A stretch of 47,500 nucleotides of DNA from Glandiceps talaboti (lineage: Eukaryota > Hemichordata > Enteropneusta > Spengelidae). The DNA lies in NCBI RefSeq assembly GCF_964340395.1, contig NC_135562.1:16148985-16196484 (forward strand). The letters are read 5' to 3'. The translations under genes were made by a program, and so were the position numbers. Below, in pieces: positions 9,272 through 32,327 of the stretch. A model generated the notes under the pieces. It saw only the letters and a list, made by a program, of their open reading frames with translations, did no database searches and was not told the DNA's origin. How positions within the stretch are numbered: position 1 is the stretch's first letter; each line of letters opens with the position of its first letter.

Positions 9272-10804
9272 TTAAAACAAAGCACAGCATTTTGATTTGG
9301 GTGTAGAGTGCCCATCCTGACCTTGAGATATATTTGGACTTGGCTCTGAATCCGCTTGGGACCACACGTATATGTCATTTTCAGATGCTACGTCGTCATC
9401 CGTGTTCTTTACTTTTAAGGGTTCCAAATATTCGTCATCATATGAGTCAGCCTTCTTATGCCCGACAGCTATCTGTTCATAGGTTTCGTCATCTATTGTC
9501 ACATTGTCTGGCAAACCTGGTGCAGACGTGTATCTTTTAGTAACCCTTTCCTCGTCTGGCGCATAAGTATTCGTCTGATGTGACTTTTGATCGGAATTTG
9601 AGTCCAAGTCCTCAATTTTCTTATGTTCGACAGCAATATGTTCATACATTTCGTCTTCTGTTGACTGTTTATCTTGTAAACCTGGTGTAGGCTCTGACGT
9701 CATACATGTAGGTTCGCGATCGTCATCCGCAACACATGTATTTGCCTGCGGCGAACTTTCACCATAAATCGAGTCTGAGTCTGAATCCATAGTTTCCTTG
9801 GCTCCGGCTTCGACAGTGTCGTAGGTTTCGTCAACTCTCGGCTGCTTGGTTGACATGTTATCGGGTCTGTCGGGTAAACCTGGTGCAGTCGACTTTCTTT
9901 CGACCTTTTCAACGTCACCGACGGGGGCATAAACATTCAACTGTGGTAAACTGTGCGCCTGTTCTTCCGTCAGAACATGGATAACAGTACCAAATGGTAT
10001 TTCATAATCCCGACTAGTAAACTCCATATCCTCTGACAACTGTGCCGATAGCGGCTTTACCGGTAACGAATATGTTCCCTCGAGAAACTCATGCGTTGCA
10101 CAGGTTCTGTTATTTGAGAGTACAGCAGCGGTTACAGTAACTTGAGTTTGGATTTCCATTCTTTTATTTGGTACAATAAACTTATCTTTGTCGCATTTAA
10201 ACGAGGGAGAACCTCTCGAGGACACTTTTACTTTTGTCGGAAATTTTGTAATCGCTAGATCTGAGATTTTGAAGGTGTCTTCAGACTCAACTTCGTCTTC
10301 GAAATGGCCTGCCGCTTCCATCGGCACTGTTACTTTAGATTCTGTTCCAGTACGTGGATTTCTACAGAAACAGACTAGAACTTCTATTTCCTGGTCGTCA
10401 AGTTGTTTGTATTCGTGCTTTTCTATACGGAGTAAGTCATTCATGAATATTGAATCAAGCTGTGTGTAGGTAGACTGCCAACTTTTCGTTACCTTGACGT
10501 ACCCCTGTGGCCTTGCTTCGTGAAGGTCCTCAACGAGTGGATACACTTTTGGTACGTCGGTAAAAATACCATCATAGGAACTCGGAATGAACAGATGATT
10601 CCGACTACAGTCCAATCGAGCAATGTAACCTGACAACTCATAAAACCGATGCACGGTCAGGATATCTGTTGGCTCTATCGATTGTGCCGTACCTTGCGGA
10701 TCTCCACCCACCTTGACCAGCAGCGGAAAGCTTGCTGCTCTTGTATTCAGCGCTAGTAGTTCTCTGGTGTGACCTAAATCTTCGTCTTCAAACTGCGGTT
10801 GCAT
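9272..10804 (-). CDS. CABIT-domain adaptor with tyrosine repeats and CAAX box, intronless
   Basis: A 510-residue uninterrupted frame. Residues about 25-265 resemble the CABIT module of GAREM and THEMIS, adaptors acting downstream of receptor tyrosine kinases or the T-cell receptor: FPLLVKV, DILTVHRF, VPKVYPLVEDL, LVCFCRNPRTGTESKVTVPM, then KFPTKVKVSS correspond in order to the GAREM strands. Residues about 287-462 are three diverged repeats built from N-x-Y-A-P, APGLPD and D-E-x-Y-E-x-I, giving candidate SH2 sites Y328 (YDTV), Y387 (YEHI) and Y442 (YEQI), plus Y347, Y459 and Y479. The protein ends KSKCCALF: a CAAX box (Cys507) with a preceding cysteine that could be palmitoylated, implying membrane attachment. 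There is no SAM domain, unlike GAREM. The start at 10804 is just before the CABIT domain and a TATA box lies about 210 bp upstream. An intronless frame suggests an old retrocopy or a naturally single-exon coding region. The family call is firm; the CAAX and repeat functions are inferred. Confidence 0.88.
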   Translation of the reverse strand: MQPQFEDEDLGHTRELLALNTRAASFPLLVKVGGDPQGTAQSIEPTDILTVHRFYELSGYIARLDCSRNHLFIPSSYDGIFTDVPKVYPLVEDLHEARPQGYVKVTKSWQSTYTQLDSIFMNDLLRIEKHEYKQLDDQEIEVLVCFCRNPRTGTESKVTVPMEAAGHFEDEVESEDTFKISDLAITKFPTKVKVSSRGSPSFKCDKDKFIVPNKRMEIQTQVTVTAAVLSNNRTCATHEFLEGTYSLPVKPLSAQLSEDMEFTSRDYEIPFGTVIHVLTEEQAHSLPQLNVYAPVGDVEKVERKSTAPGLPDRPDNMSTKQPRVDETYDTVEAGAKETMDSDSDSIYGESSPQANTCVADDDREPTCMTSEPTPGLQDKQSTEDEMYEHIAVEHKKIEDLDSNSDQKSHQTNTYAPDEERVTKRYTSAPGLPDNVTIDDETYEQIAVGHKKADSYDDEYLEPLKVKNTDDDVASENDIYVWSQADSEPSPNISQGQDGHSTPKSKCCALF

Positions 10805-11014
10805 TTTCGGCTCAAAAATCGAAGTTTAACTGCACTGAATATAGCAACAGATAGGTGGTAACGTTATTATGATAACATACCTCGGTGTTACAATAAGTTA
10901 TTGCTCTCCCTTGTAGGCGTAAAATACAACTGTACGGACTTTGGATCTTCACTGCCTGTATAAGTCACCTTTACACGAATGACTGAACTGTAATAACTAA
11001 TTATTCCCCGTGCA

Positions 11015-11022
11015 TTTATATA
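11015..11022 (-). promoter_or_regulatory. TATA box, CABIT gene
   Basis: On the minus strand the sequence reads AGTATATAAATGCAC, a strong TATA match. It would place transcription start near 10985-10990 and give a 5' leader of about 180 nt before the ATG at 10804. That leader contains a GAG|GTATGT donor-like site at 10881/10880 and AG sites at 10835 and 10830, but the implied intron of 46-51 nt is very short and not asserted. Confidence 0.55.
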
Positions 11023-12207
11023 CTGGTCAACTCTGTACCAATAAGGAAGTATTCTCAAATCAATCATTTAACAGCTTGCAGTGGCGCCTAGATTGAATTG
11101 CAAAAAGTCTATTTTAGAACGTTTTCCTTTGGCATCATATCATATTTCCGCCAAATGTATCAGGTACTCTTAACCGACGAAATTATATACGCCTTTTAGA
11201 ATAAACATTACTTAGTCTGAAGCAAAAGTTGGTTTCAATACATACTAGTACTATCGAAATGACAATGAAAGTATTTCGCTGTCATTTTTTTATCAGTTCA
11301 ATTCTACACCTACCATTTTTCTTCAATTTATTTGTGAGTTTCAGCAAGGACGTCGACTATAATTCTATGAGTGACCGCTTCTTGACCCTTGGGTGACCCG
11401 ATCCGAAGTTTTACATCCGGGTCATTTAAAAGTTTAGGAAAATCTGGACATTTGCAACTGCGTATTTCCTGTTGAGGAAAATCCTAACGATGAACATAAA
11501 TATTTGATTTTTGCATCCGGGTCTTTCCAACGAATAGAAGGAAGATAGCTAAGTGAGCAATGTCTGTACACATTCATTTTAACTGACGGAGTACTGTGCA
11601 GCAGTTACCTAGTAACGTAAATAGTAACGAATTCTCTAGATGTGAAATTCATGGAGAGCTGAGGGAAAACGAAATCTTCCGTTTCTTATTTGATTAACGT
11701 AGAGGGCGTATTGCTTAATCCAATGTGATATACATGTGGTCTAGCCCATCAAGTACAAAACATATTGCGGCGAAAAATTATTGAACAAATATATCCGAAA
11801 ATTTCCCTTATTAGAAAATTCAACAATAACTGTAAGTTTTACCTAGAAATGTGATTCCATACATATTTTTCTTGTAAAAGTTGTCATTTTTCAAATAATA
11901 AAACAATCTTATATAATTTAAATTGATTTGTTCACTTTGATATATGATGTCTGATTATAGTAGTCACGGGTTAGGGTTCCTTGGATAAATAAATATATGA
12001 ACTAATAACCATGAGTAATCTTATGTCAGGATGTAATTCGTGTGAAAGGATAAATAATTGCATTGTACACTTCCCTATTTCGATATTTGAACAGCTTTTG
12101 ATTTCTAGTTTTTGAAAACAAATGTATAGTTACTTTATTTTGCATGTGCCCTGTAAATTTAAATACTGTTCTGAGTTAGTCCAAGGTATATAGCGCTTAA
12201 TCCCCTT

Positions 12208-12370
12208 CGCACGCACGCACGCACGCCCCCCCACAAACACATACACACATACATACATACATACATACATACATACATACATACATACATACATACATAC
12301 ACACACATACACATACATACATACATACATACATACATACATACATACATACATACATACATACATACAC
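12208..12370 (+). repeat. (CGCA)n then (ATAC)n microsatellite
   Basis: CGCA repeats at 12208-12225 and then about 130 bp of ATAC with ACAC interruptions. Confidence 0.97.
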
Positions 12371-12954
12371 ACATGTCCATATTCAGTCATTTACAGACGT
12401 GGACTTTCCATCAAGTCTAGTCACTGTAGACAAAGAGAATGGGAAACAGATCAATTATTCAATCCACACTTCATATATTTATTGTCATTGAAAATTATTA
12501 CGACTTTTTTCAGTGAGGTGAGATACACAGCAGACTGCGACGCAATTACAGGGTACGAAGAGTGACGTACATTACAAGACAAGGAACAAAAACTCAAGTT
12601 GAAAATATGATTTTATCAACTGAACACGTGACTAACATAGTATCAAACGTTCCACAACTATTACATTGACGAACTTTGTCCATAACTATGGTTTGAAGAT
12701 TAAACTGGGATATCCGGAGATATATATTTCAATCTGTTTCCTCTTTATGTACTTTTTTAAAAATGAGATAATGGTATGACCCAATCTGTCATGTTACTAT
12801 CACGTGACATTTATCAGACAGGAACGTGTCTTTAAATCATACCAAAAAAATGACACTTTAAGTTACAATAACTTCCCTCAAAGTGGCACATGTTGATTTA
12901 TATCAGCTTATTTCACTCGAGTGAAAATCCATACAAAAGACTACATTCCAATAT

Positions 12955-13210
12955 AGTATTAATGTTGATACATGTCTTCTAGAACAGTTGATTGCGTAGT
13001 AGCAGGTATTCCTGAACATTTTTATACGTATGATAAATTACGTCATCGGATAGTTTGTGAGTTACATGTATATCTTAATACCAGATTTTAGTTCAGTCAA
13101 TTACAAGTGGTGGGGTTGTGTATTTCAGTACGTGGAATACTACTGATACATTTTCAATATGTAATAAATACTACGCCTAAACACATATACACTTTGCCTA
13201 ATTCCCACCA
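12955..13210 (+). repeat. Segment duplicated on the other side of the CABIT gene (copy 2)
   Basis: Direct, diverged partner of 8280-8600. Shared blocks are given in that entry. Confidence 0.6.
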
Positions 13211-13474
13211 ATACATCCCATGTAATTGAATTGTTACAAATCAATATATATGGTCACTATGATTACACAAAATCTTCAAAAAAAGTGTTAACGCTAATTA
13301 TAAGATACTTATATTCCAAATAGGAATTGTATAATCTGCTTTACTGTTCATCCAAATTGTCTCAAAGGGTCAAAGGTTAATTTTGGAATTCCTCACCAAA
13401 CGGTCTGTAATATTGAAGGTTTGTTATGACGACTTGTTTAACACGTTTCAAGTGAGGTAATAATTAAACGGCAT

Positions 13475-13593
13475 CTGTCTATTTGTCTGTCTGTATGTCT
13501 ATCTGTCTGTCTGTCTGTCTATCTGTCTGTCTATCTGTCTGTCTGTCTATCTGTATGTCTGTCTGTCTGACTGTCTGTCTGTCTGTCTGTCTA
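13475..13593 (+). repeat. (GTCT)n microsatellite
   Basis: About 115 bp of GTCT/ATCT tetranucleotides, read directly. Confidence 0.97.
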
Positions 13594-13767
13594 TCCACCT
13601 ATGAACAAGAGATCCGAAATAACACAGCTATCATAAAAAATACAGTAATGTTTATTAAATGAATAGTCAAAGTGACCACCCCCCGCCCCATCGAACTCGT
13701 AACATATCATTGAAGGAGGTCGCATGAGATGTAACTTAAATGTTAATACTAGTACTATAAAATTTCA

Positions 13768-13811
<44 letters not shown>

Positions 13812-13851
13812 GCAACAACAACAACATCATCATCAACAACAACAATAATAG
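13768..13851 (+). repeat. (CAA)n microsatellite
   Basis: About 80 bp of CAA with CAG and CAT interruptions. The resulting poly-Asn ORF is not a gene. Confidence 0.97.
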
Positions 13852-15532
13852 ATGCTTAAACGGCTTGTTCGATTTTTTTATGGAAATGCGAATACATATA
13901 CATGATTACTATACGTTATTGATTTGTATACAGTAGTACAGTGTTAGTGACGTGAATGACGACACAGGGACATTTTGAACAACATTCCTATATTCAATCA
14001 ATTACCGCAATATTTTATTATTAGATTTGGAAAATACCCCACCCTCTTAAGTGAAAAATGGCCCACGTACATTTCCTTATATTTAATTTCAAGTGTTTAT
14101 AACAACGACCAGTTCCTGGATGTTGACATTTAATATTTGATAAATCAAGCTTACTATATATACATACTGATAAACCACTTCCCTGTTCGTATGATATATA
14201 CTATTCACAACCAGGAGATCAGTTATATTTGTTTACAGCATTTTAAAAAGACAGTTATACAACTGACGACATCAGACTGTGGACGACCTGATCCTGTTGC
14301 AAACAGCCGGGGAAAGTAAACAACTGAATGGGATTAATAAAATTTTGCACAGCATGTTGGATGTACAGAGACTTGTATTACATTTCATGGTTTGATAAGA
14401 ACAGCTGAATCGTCTTATTACATAATAATTCTTGTTTACAAACAAATTAGAAGTTTCCCTGGCATTTCATGTACACATAAGATGCCATAAAACTGTTCTT
14501 ATCAAACTACCAAATGTAAATAACATCTGCTGTCCCATCCCACCTGCTGTGACAAGTGTTATTAATCCAATTCATTTGTTTACTTTGCCTGCTTGTAACA
14601 GAATCCGTTCGTCCATGGTCTGATGTCGGCAATTGTACTGTATGTTGAAATGTTGGATGGAGGTTCACTAGCAAATTGTACATCATATTTACAGGAGGAA
14701 TATTTAATAATTGTTACAAGGTCACCATGATTTGAAGTCAGAAATAGTCTGTATTGTACAATTTCTGATCGCTTAGAAAACCTTAGATTTAGGTTACAGG
14801 AACTGATATTGGGAATTCTTTCTGGTTATCAAATCGTTATATAAACTTTACTGACAAGTAATTGGAGTAAACAAACGAGCTAACAGTCATTCTATAGTGA
14901 TACATACTATGTACATGTGGACTTATGTACAGAATGAAATGGCAACTGTATTCAAAATTTCAAGGTTAAAACTTGATATAACAAATTACGTTGAGAATAC
15001 ATTTCTAGGACTATAGTTATTTTACATTAGTCATGACAAATTCCCATTTTTAACAAAAAAATACTGGTAAGGGTAAAAAGTGACGGTTTTCCTGCAAAAA
15101 AAATGTGAACAAAAACAACAGAATCGTCATTGAAATGGAAGTTCTTTTTAAATTTCTGGCTAAGGTACATGTCTCCAGATCTAGTCGGTATTAATTTTTA
15201 CAAAGCGATAAAATTAGTATTTAACCATTTTAATAAGATAACTATCAAAAAGGTTATTTTTTTTTATATAAAAAGAGTTGATTGGAGATATATTTATCAT
15301 TTACTGAGAATTTAAGACTTAGTCTATAAAGGCCGTATGTTACTGTTCTATCTAACCGTCATGTATTCATCTGTGCTCATTGCATCCGATTGGATTAAAA
15401 GTGTAGCCATCAACATACACTTTGAGATGGACTGATCACTGTAATTCCTTGGAGTTAAAAATTTGAAGCACATGATAGCCACAGTTTTGAGAATTGTCAG
15501 TTTAATTATATAAGGTCGATAGCTGGAGGTCT

Positions 15533-15538
15533 TTTATT
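15533..15538 (-). promoter_or_regulatory. Polyadenylation signal of TRPC gene
   Basis: TTTATT on the plus strand is AATAAA on the minus strand, 79 nt past the TRPC stop codon at 15617-15619. It is the first canonical hexamer downstream. Confidence 0.55.
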
Positions 15539-15616
15539 GGTGCCTGTGTTCAGATAATTGCTGGCTTGTCTATATTGCTCCAATGACAATGTGGTTTGTA
15601 TAAACGAGAAGGAGTG

Positions 15617-27374
<11,758 letters not shown>

Positions 27375-27507
27375 CTGAAGGAAAAAGGAAAATATCAAGA
27401 ATGTTCAAGTCTGCAATAACAAAAAGAAATCTTTCTATACTGATATCATTAAATGTAAATTATATACATCTATTTTATGTCAATCAAATTATGCCAGTCA
27501 AATCTGT

Positions 27508-27554
27508 CTGTCCGTCCGTTTGTTTGTTTGTCTGTCTGTCTGTCTGTCTGTATG

Positions 27555-27588
<34 letters not shown>

Positions 27589-27699
27589 TGTATGTATGTA
27601 TGTATGTATGTATGTATGCATGCATGTATGTATATATATACATGTATATATATATAAATACATAAGTATAGATATATATATATATATATAAATACATAA

Positions 27700-27770
<71 letters not shown>
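27508..27770 (+). repeat. (GTCT)n-(GTAT)n-(TA)n compound microsatellite
   Basis: About 260 bp. GTCT grades into GTAT and then interrupted and pure TA. It ends about 135 nt upstream (in transcript sense) of TRPC exon a. Confidence 0.96.
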
Positions 27771-27773
<3 letters not shown>

Positions 27774-28949
27774 GGGAAGCCAATAACAGTCAAATGTTCT
27801 TCTCATAAAACTTGACATTCATGTGAATACCCCGGACGATTATTACAGCCATAAAGTCAGCCGCTGTATAATGAATAGTAAACAGTTCTCTTATTTTATC
27901 ACAAAATTTGAAAAAGTAACCTCATGAGATACTTACTTGATTGTAACACGGAAGTATATTATATCAAACCTTTAATTAGTTTAATATAACTTCACGATTC
28001 TTAAAAGCAAAACCTATTTTCGTCCACATCGGAAGATAATTTAGCAACTTTTAATAACGAGGGAACTAGGCTTGTTAACTGAAGTAATTAGGATATATTG
28101 ATCTCATATGCAAGGTGTGTCCCATCGGAAAACTAGTGATCCTAATTATGATTTGATATAGGATATCCCAACTGAAGCATCATATACAATTTGTGTCACC
28201 TTGAGTAGTACGTTTCATGGATATTTAATGTCTTGCTGTGGAAGTTATAGATCACCACGATTATATTTACATTCACACTGTCTGTCTGTCTGTCTGTCTG
28301 CATATATGTATGCATACATGAAACCTTGTAAATCCTATAGCACTAAGATGCACACATCCAAGTATGTGGTCGCGTCCTACTGCTAAGAAGTGAAGAGCAC
28401 AGCAATGTTCCAGTTGTGTGCATCACATCCCCGTTACTGGGTATATTCTTCCACAGCCCTGGTACATAGTTGTAAAAAATATACCTGTTGCGTGGATGTG
28501 GAATACCGCCTCTGTGCCACATCCCGGTACATCCCGGTACTATAGCTGTATACTACACACGTACCTAGTACACAGCTATGATGGAATGATACCCTGTAGC
28601 AACCTTTTTTGTTCTTACCCGACTAGCATTGCTCACACAGCTGGTACATGGCTATGGGAAATACCACTATTGCAGCAATGTTGACATAGCTGGTGTATGG
28701 TTATGGGAAATACCTATGTTACAGCTGTCCCGGCATTGCTGGTAACATCCATGTTTCATTAATGTTGGCATACCAGTTATTCATCTGTCAAATCTAGGTA
28801 TATTACACCTAGTGTGTTGGCCAGAGGTGTTACAGGGATATTATACACATAGCTGGTACAGCTTCCGTGGCTCCAGTTAGTTGATACGGCTATGTGCACA
28901 ACCCTGTCCTAGGTATGTGGATGTTATAGAGGTGTGCAAGGTTCCCTAT

Positions 28950-29012
28950 GTATGTATGTATGTATGTATGTATGTATGTATGTATGTATGTATGTATGTA
29001 TGTATGTGTGCG

Positions 29013-29093
<81 letters not shown>
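28950..29093 (+). repeat. (GTAT)n-(TA)n compound microsatellite
   Basis: About 60 bp of GTAT followed by about 80 bp of TA, abutting the palindrome at 29093. Confidence 0.97.
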
Positions 29094-29096
<3 letters not shown>

Positions 29097-29235
29097 GTAG
29101 TTCTGGAACTCTTTCTTGGTTGTAACTCGGAGTTTCACGCATCGTGCGATCATCAGACAACTCAGAGTTGTCTGATGATCGCACGATGCGTGAAACTCCG
29201 AGTTACAACCAAGAAAGAGTTCCAGAACTACCAAA
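29093..29235. repeat. Perfect 143-bp palindrome
   Basis: Arms of 71 bp are exact reverse complements around a single central A at 29164 (GACAACTC-A-GAGTTGTC). The left arm starts TTTGGTAGTTCTGGAACTC. Because of the symmetry both strands encode the same peptides, so long ORFs here are artefacts. Confidence 0.97.
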
Positions 29236-29289
29236 ACTATTGCGCTTTGCCACTGGGGTATAGGGCACTGTCTTAGCAGATTAATACTC

Positions 29290-29319
29290 ACCGAGTTATA
29301 TATATATATATAACTCGGT
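29290..29319. repeat. 30-bp perfect palindrome with TA core
   Basis: ACCGAGTTA, a TA-repeat core, then TAACTCGGT, symmetric about 29304/29305. It lies 54 bp from the larger palindrome and shares the ACTCGG word with it. Confidence 0.95.
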
Positions 29320-31048
29320 TATTATATATATTAAATGTGTTTGTACCCAAAGTTAGGCGTAACCAGTGTGACTGATAAGTGCAAATGAGGGCATCATATC
29401 AGCCAATCAGGAGTCAGTAAATAAATCTCATACACCAAACTTTCAGCGAAATATAAGCCATACCGGTCAGCGGTAAGAAAAGAATGACATTAATGCCATA
29501 TGGAAAGAATAGATGGGAAGCAAGACGCCAAGTTTATTAAGCTTTCGCTACACTGTATCAAATATATAACCATGTATTGACTTGTATGGATTAGGTTACG
29601 TCACACACTAGTAACCCAATGATGCAACTACTAGCCGAGTAACTATAAACATGAAGATAGTAGAGAAATGTCGATTTGCGTGTGTACAGCAGAAGAAGTT
29701 AAAAGAGAATTACTGCAAAGACAAAATATTATACGAGTATAGGTGTAATACTACTAACCACGCAGGTCAACAACCTTCCAAAACAAGGTCACACTACAGA
29801 GGTACAAAGTAACATTTTTTTCTTTCTTATCTGGTCGTCGGAAGTTAAATTACCGGTGACGGTCAACACAGAAGTTATGGGATTTATACAAGGCAACTTT
29901 TACGTTGAACGGAGAATATGAGACAGCCAATGCATTGTCTATGGGCTGACTCTTACTGAAAGAGAAACATTTTTCCGATGTATGTAGCGGTCAATGATTA
30001 GTCTATGGGTGTATGTGACACGCTACGCCGATTGTTTATTGGGTACAAAAATAAATACCCTTCTCAGACCTGTATGTTTGTATGCATGCATGCATAAACC
30101 ATGTATGTTTGAAAATATTTTAGGATATCTTTCTGTGTTTAAGCCCATTCCATAGACAGTACATGGGGCCAATAGTGAGTCCAGTGGAGACGCTGAAAAG
30201 TATATATTAACGTCCTGTATGTTGTTTATGACTTTCGATGCTTGTCACAGATTATAAATCTTGTGCATCTTGTTATAATGACTTAGCACATTAGTATGTA
30301 CGACACAACGTCCCCCAAGTGCAATGAACAAATTAGCATAACCTTGACCGAAAGATAAATTTGAAACACTTGAAAAGAAAATACGCATGTCAACTTTTAA
30401 TGCACGTGTGTGTCCTTTTATTACCTATCTATTGATTACATTTACATTATTATTAGTGGGCATTAAGAACTCCGATCTGTCGAATACAGATGATCATATG
30501 GCCGTGATCGCGAAATGGTGTGATCTAATCTTCTCTTTGACAGATTTTATTGTGCCATGATATGCATATCTTATGACCTGCCAAATTCACGAGACTGTTG
30601 ATAAAACAATACAAACAATAATCTCCTAAAGGATTTAGTACAATGTCACAATTTATTTCTTTGATAGTCAATTTTTATGTTTCACATATGAACTACACGG
30701 CCTCAAGATTGGATGGAATGGTCTCCATTACACTGAAATATCCCATACGAAAATCACGTTATCCTGTGTAATCCGAGTAATCGGCATTGAATTGAATTGA
30801 ATTGAATTGAAATTTATTTCATCAGATAACAAAAACAAAACAAGAAATAAATAAATAAATAATACATTACACTTTCAAAAAAATTGGACAAAAGGAAATA
30901 TACATGTGTTATCTAATGGGGACCATGAAAATAGTTCAGCAGAACTAGTCGTGTCCATGGCCCGTACATTCAATTTTAGATTAATTCAAATTCATAAATG
31001 GACGCAACGAAGAAAATTAAGTCAAAAATAAACACAGCACGCATTCAC

Positions 31049-31104
31049 GCACATACATACATACATACATACATACATACATACATACATACATACATAC
31101 ATAC
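31049..31104 (+). repeat. (CATA)n microsatellite inside LINE 3' UTR
   Basis: About 55 bp of CATA units. Confidence 0.95.
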
Positions 31105-31172
31105 GCATACACACATACGAGAAGAAATAAAGCAAAAACCAGAAATGTTGTAAAAACGCCAAAGAGTATAAA

Positions 31173-31290
31173 TTAAGGTTGGTGTGTAGAATTTAAAATA
31201 TAATTTCTTAGTTCATTTTTGAACTGTTGCCTGGACATGTTAATTTTTAGGTGACTTGGTAAAGAGTTCCAGTGCTTTGTCGCTGCATAG
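31173..31290 (-). pseudogene. Reverse transcriptase ORF remnant, C-terminal end
   Basis: The frame YAATKHWNSLPSHLKINMSR then QQFKNELRNYILNSTHQP and TAA has the W-N-S-L-P ... F-K-N-x-L-x-x-Y-x-L signature of the C-terminus of non-LTR retrotransposon polyproteins. An in-frame TAA just upstream of it shows decay. Confidence 0.75.
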
Positions 31291-31338
31291 TTTTACATTT
31301 CCGAAATGCGAGCTGTGTCCTAGCTAGAAGATACCATT

Positions 31339-32236
31339 AGGGAGCCTTCTGTATTTACAAGGGGGATGGCGGAGGAAATAACACATACTCATGACATGAC
31401 CCTCCCCCATTTTCCATTCATAAAAAGTGACCCTCCCCTTTGTCCCATTTTGTAAAACATGACCCTCCCCATGACAATTGCATATACTGAACGTTAATCA
31501 ATCTTCCCATTATATGTATACATACAAATTAAATGATTTTGACTCTGTATTAGAAAGCAATATTTGTACAGATAAAGTGACAAACAGTAAACGACTGGCT
31601 AGTTACCTTTTTATCATAATCATACACAACCTATTTAGTCTCTAAAACGTGCTTTCCAGGTTGTGCATACTCTGCCAGAAATGATTCATATTTATTTAAT
31701 GATATTTATTTGTTTATTGTTTACGCAGAGTATCATTTTGCAACGAAGAGGGAGAATGCCAGACTGAGTGTGCAATACAGATTTGAAAGGCTATACATGT
31801 ACTTCTTAAATAGAAGAGTGATAAACTAATTTGCAGCGGTTACTATAACTGTTAATTATATGTATATATTTTAAAAACAACATTCACGCACATCGACAGT
31901 GTGAGTGATAAGGTGAGATGGCAAACTCAATCAAACGCATCGTCTTATTAAACAATTTTCTTACAATATATGGGATTGTACTTTTGACATGTAAAGTTCT
32001 CTTGAAAATAAATATGTTGAGTGCTCATCTCACTTTTACATCTCAGAACACACAAAACAAATTGGTAATCATTCAATCTTCAATTTGGTCACAAAACTAT
32101 AGCTATGGATTGTTAAATGTGACCCTTCACAAACATTATAATGCAAAATATGACCCTCCCCAAAGAACACGTTTGTAATATGTGACCCCCCCCCCGATTC
32201 CTTCAGCCCTCCTCCTGCAAATACTGAAGGCTCCCT
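31339..32236. mobile_element. 0.9-kb element with about 40-bp terminal inverted repeats
   Basis: The left end AGGGAGCCTTCTGTATTTAC pairs with the right end read in reverse as AGGGAGCCTTCAGTATTTGC, and similarity continues for about 20 bp. Next to both ends are direct TGACCCTCCCC repeats (three on the left near 31397-31465, three on the right near 32120-32190). No transposase was seen; the 86-codon ORF at 31918-32178 is not recognisable. No convincing target-site duplication was found. Confidence 0.65.
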
Positions 32237-32327
32237 GTTCATGATAGAAGATAATATGAATTGCATCAGCATAGGGATTATGTCACTACATCTATAAATC
32301 TTCTTAGGTGTCTTTTCTTCTATTTAG

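Larger units (their letters stand above)
11023..15532. other. Intergenic region between CABIT and TRPC genes
   Basis: No gene is recognised. It holds a CA-rich (ATAC)n block, a (GTCT)n block, a (CAA)n block and the second copy of the segment at 8280-8600. ORFs over repeats (poly-Asn, CMYV-type peptides) are translation artefacts. Confidence 0.6.
30787..31315 (-). mobile_element. LINE retrotransposon 3' end (CR1/L2-like)
   Basis: Read on the minus strand: the end of a reverse-transcriptase ORF, a 3' UTR containing a (TATG)n block, and a terminal short repeat (TTTCAATTCAATTCAATTCA) as in CR1/L2-type elements. 5'-truncated and decayed. Confidence 0.75.
27375..32327. other. Region upstream of TRPC exon a: repeats and elements, no gene recognised
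   Basis: Probably part of a long TRPC intron. It contains (GTCT)n/(GTAT)n/(TA)n tracts, degenerate tandem repeats around 28430-28870 (GCTGGTACATGGCTATGGGA type units about 50 bp apart near 28640), a perfect palindrome, a LINE 3' end and an inverted-repeat element. Confidence 0.6.

Noticed and set aside
28890-29291. Apparently conserved 130-residue ORFs on both strands with the same peptide
   Set aside because: The identical peptide on both strands is a consequence of the perfect palindrome plus flanking (TA)n, not of coding.
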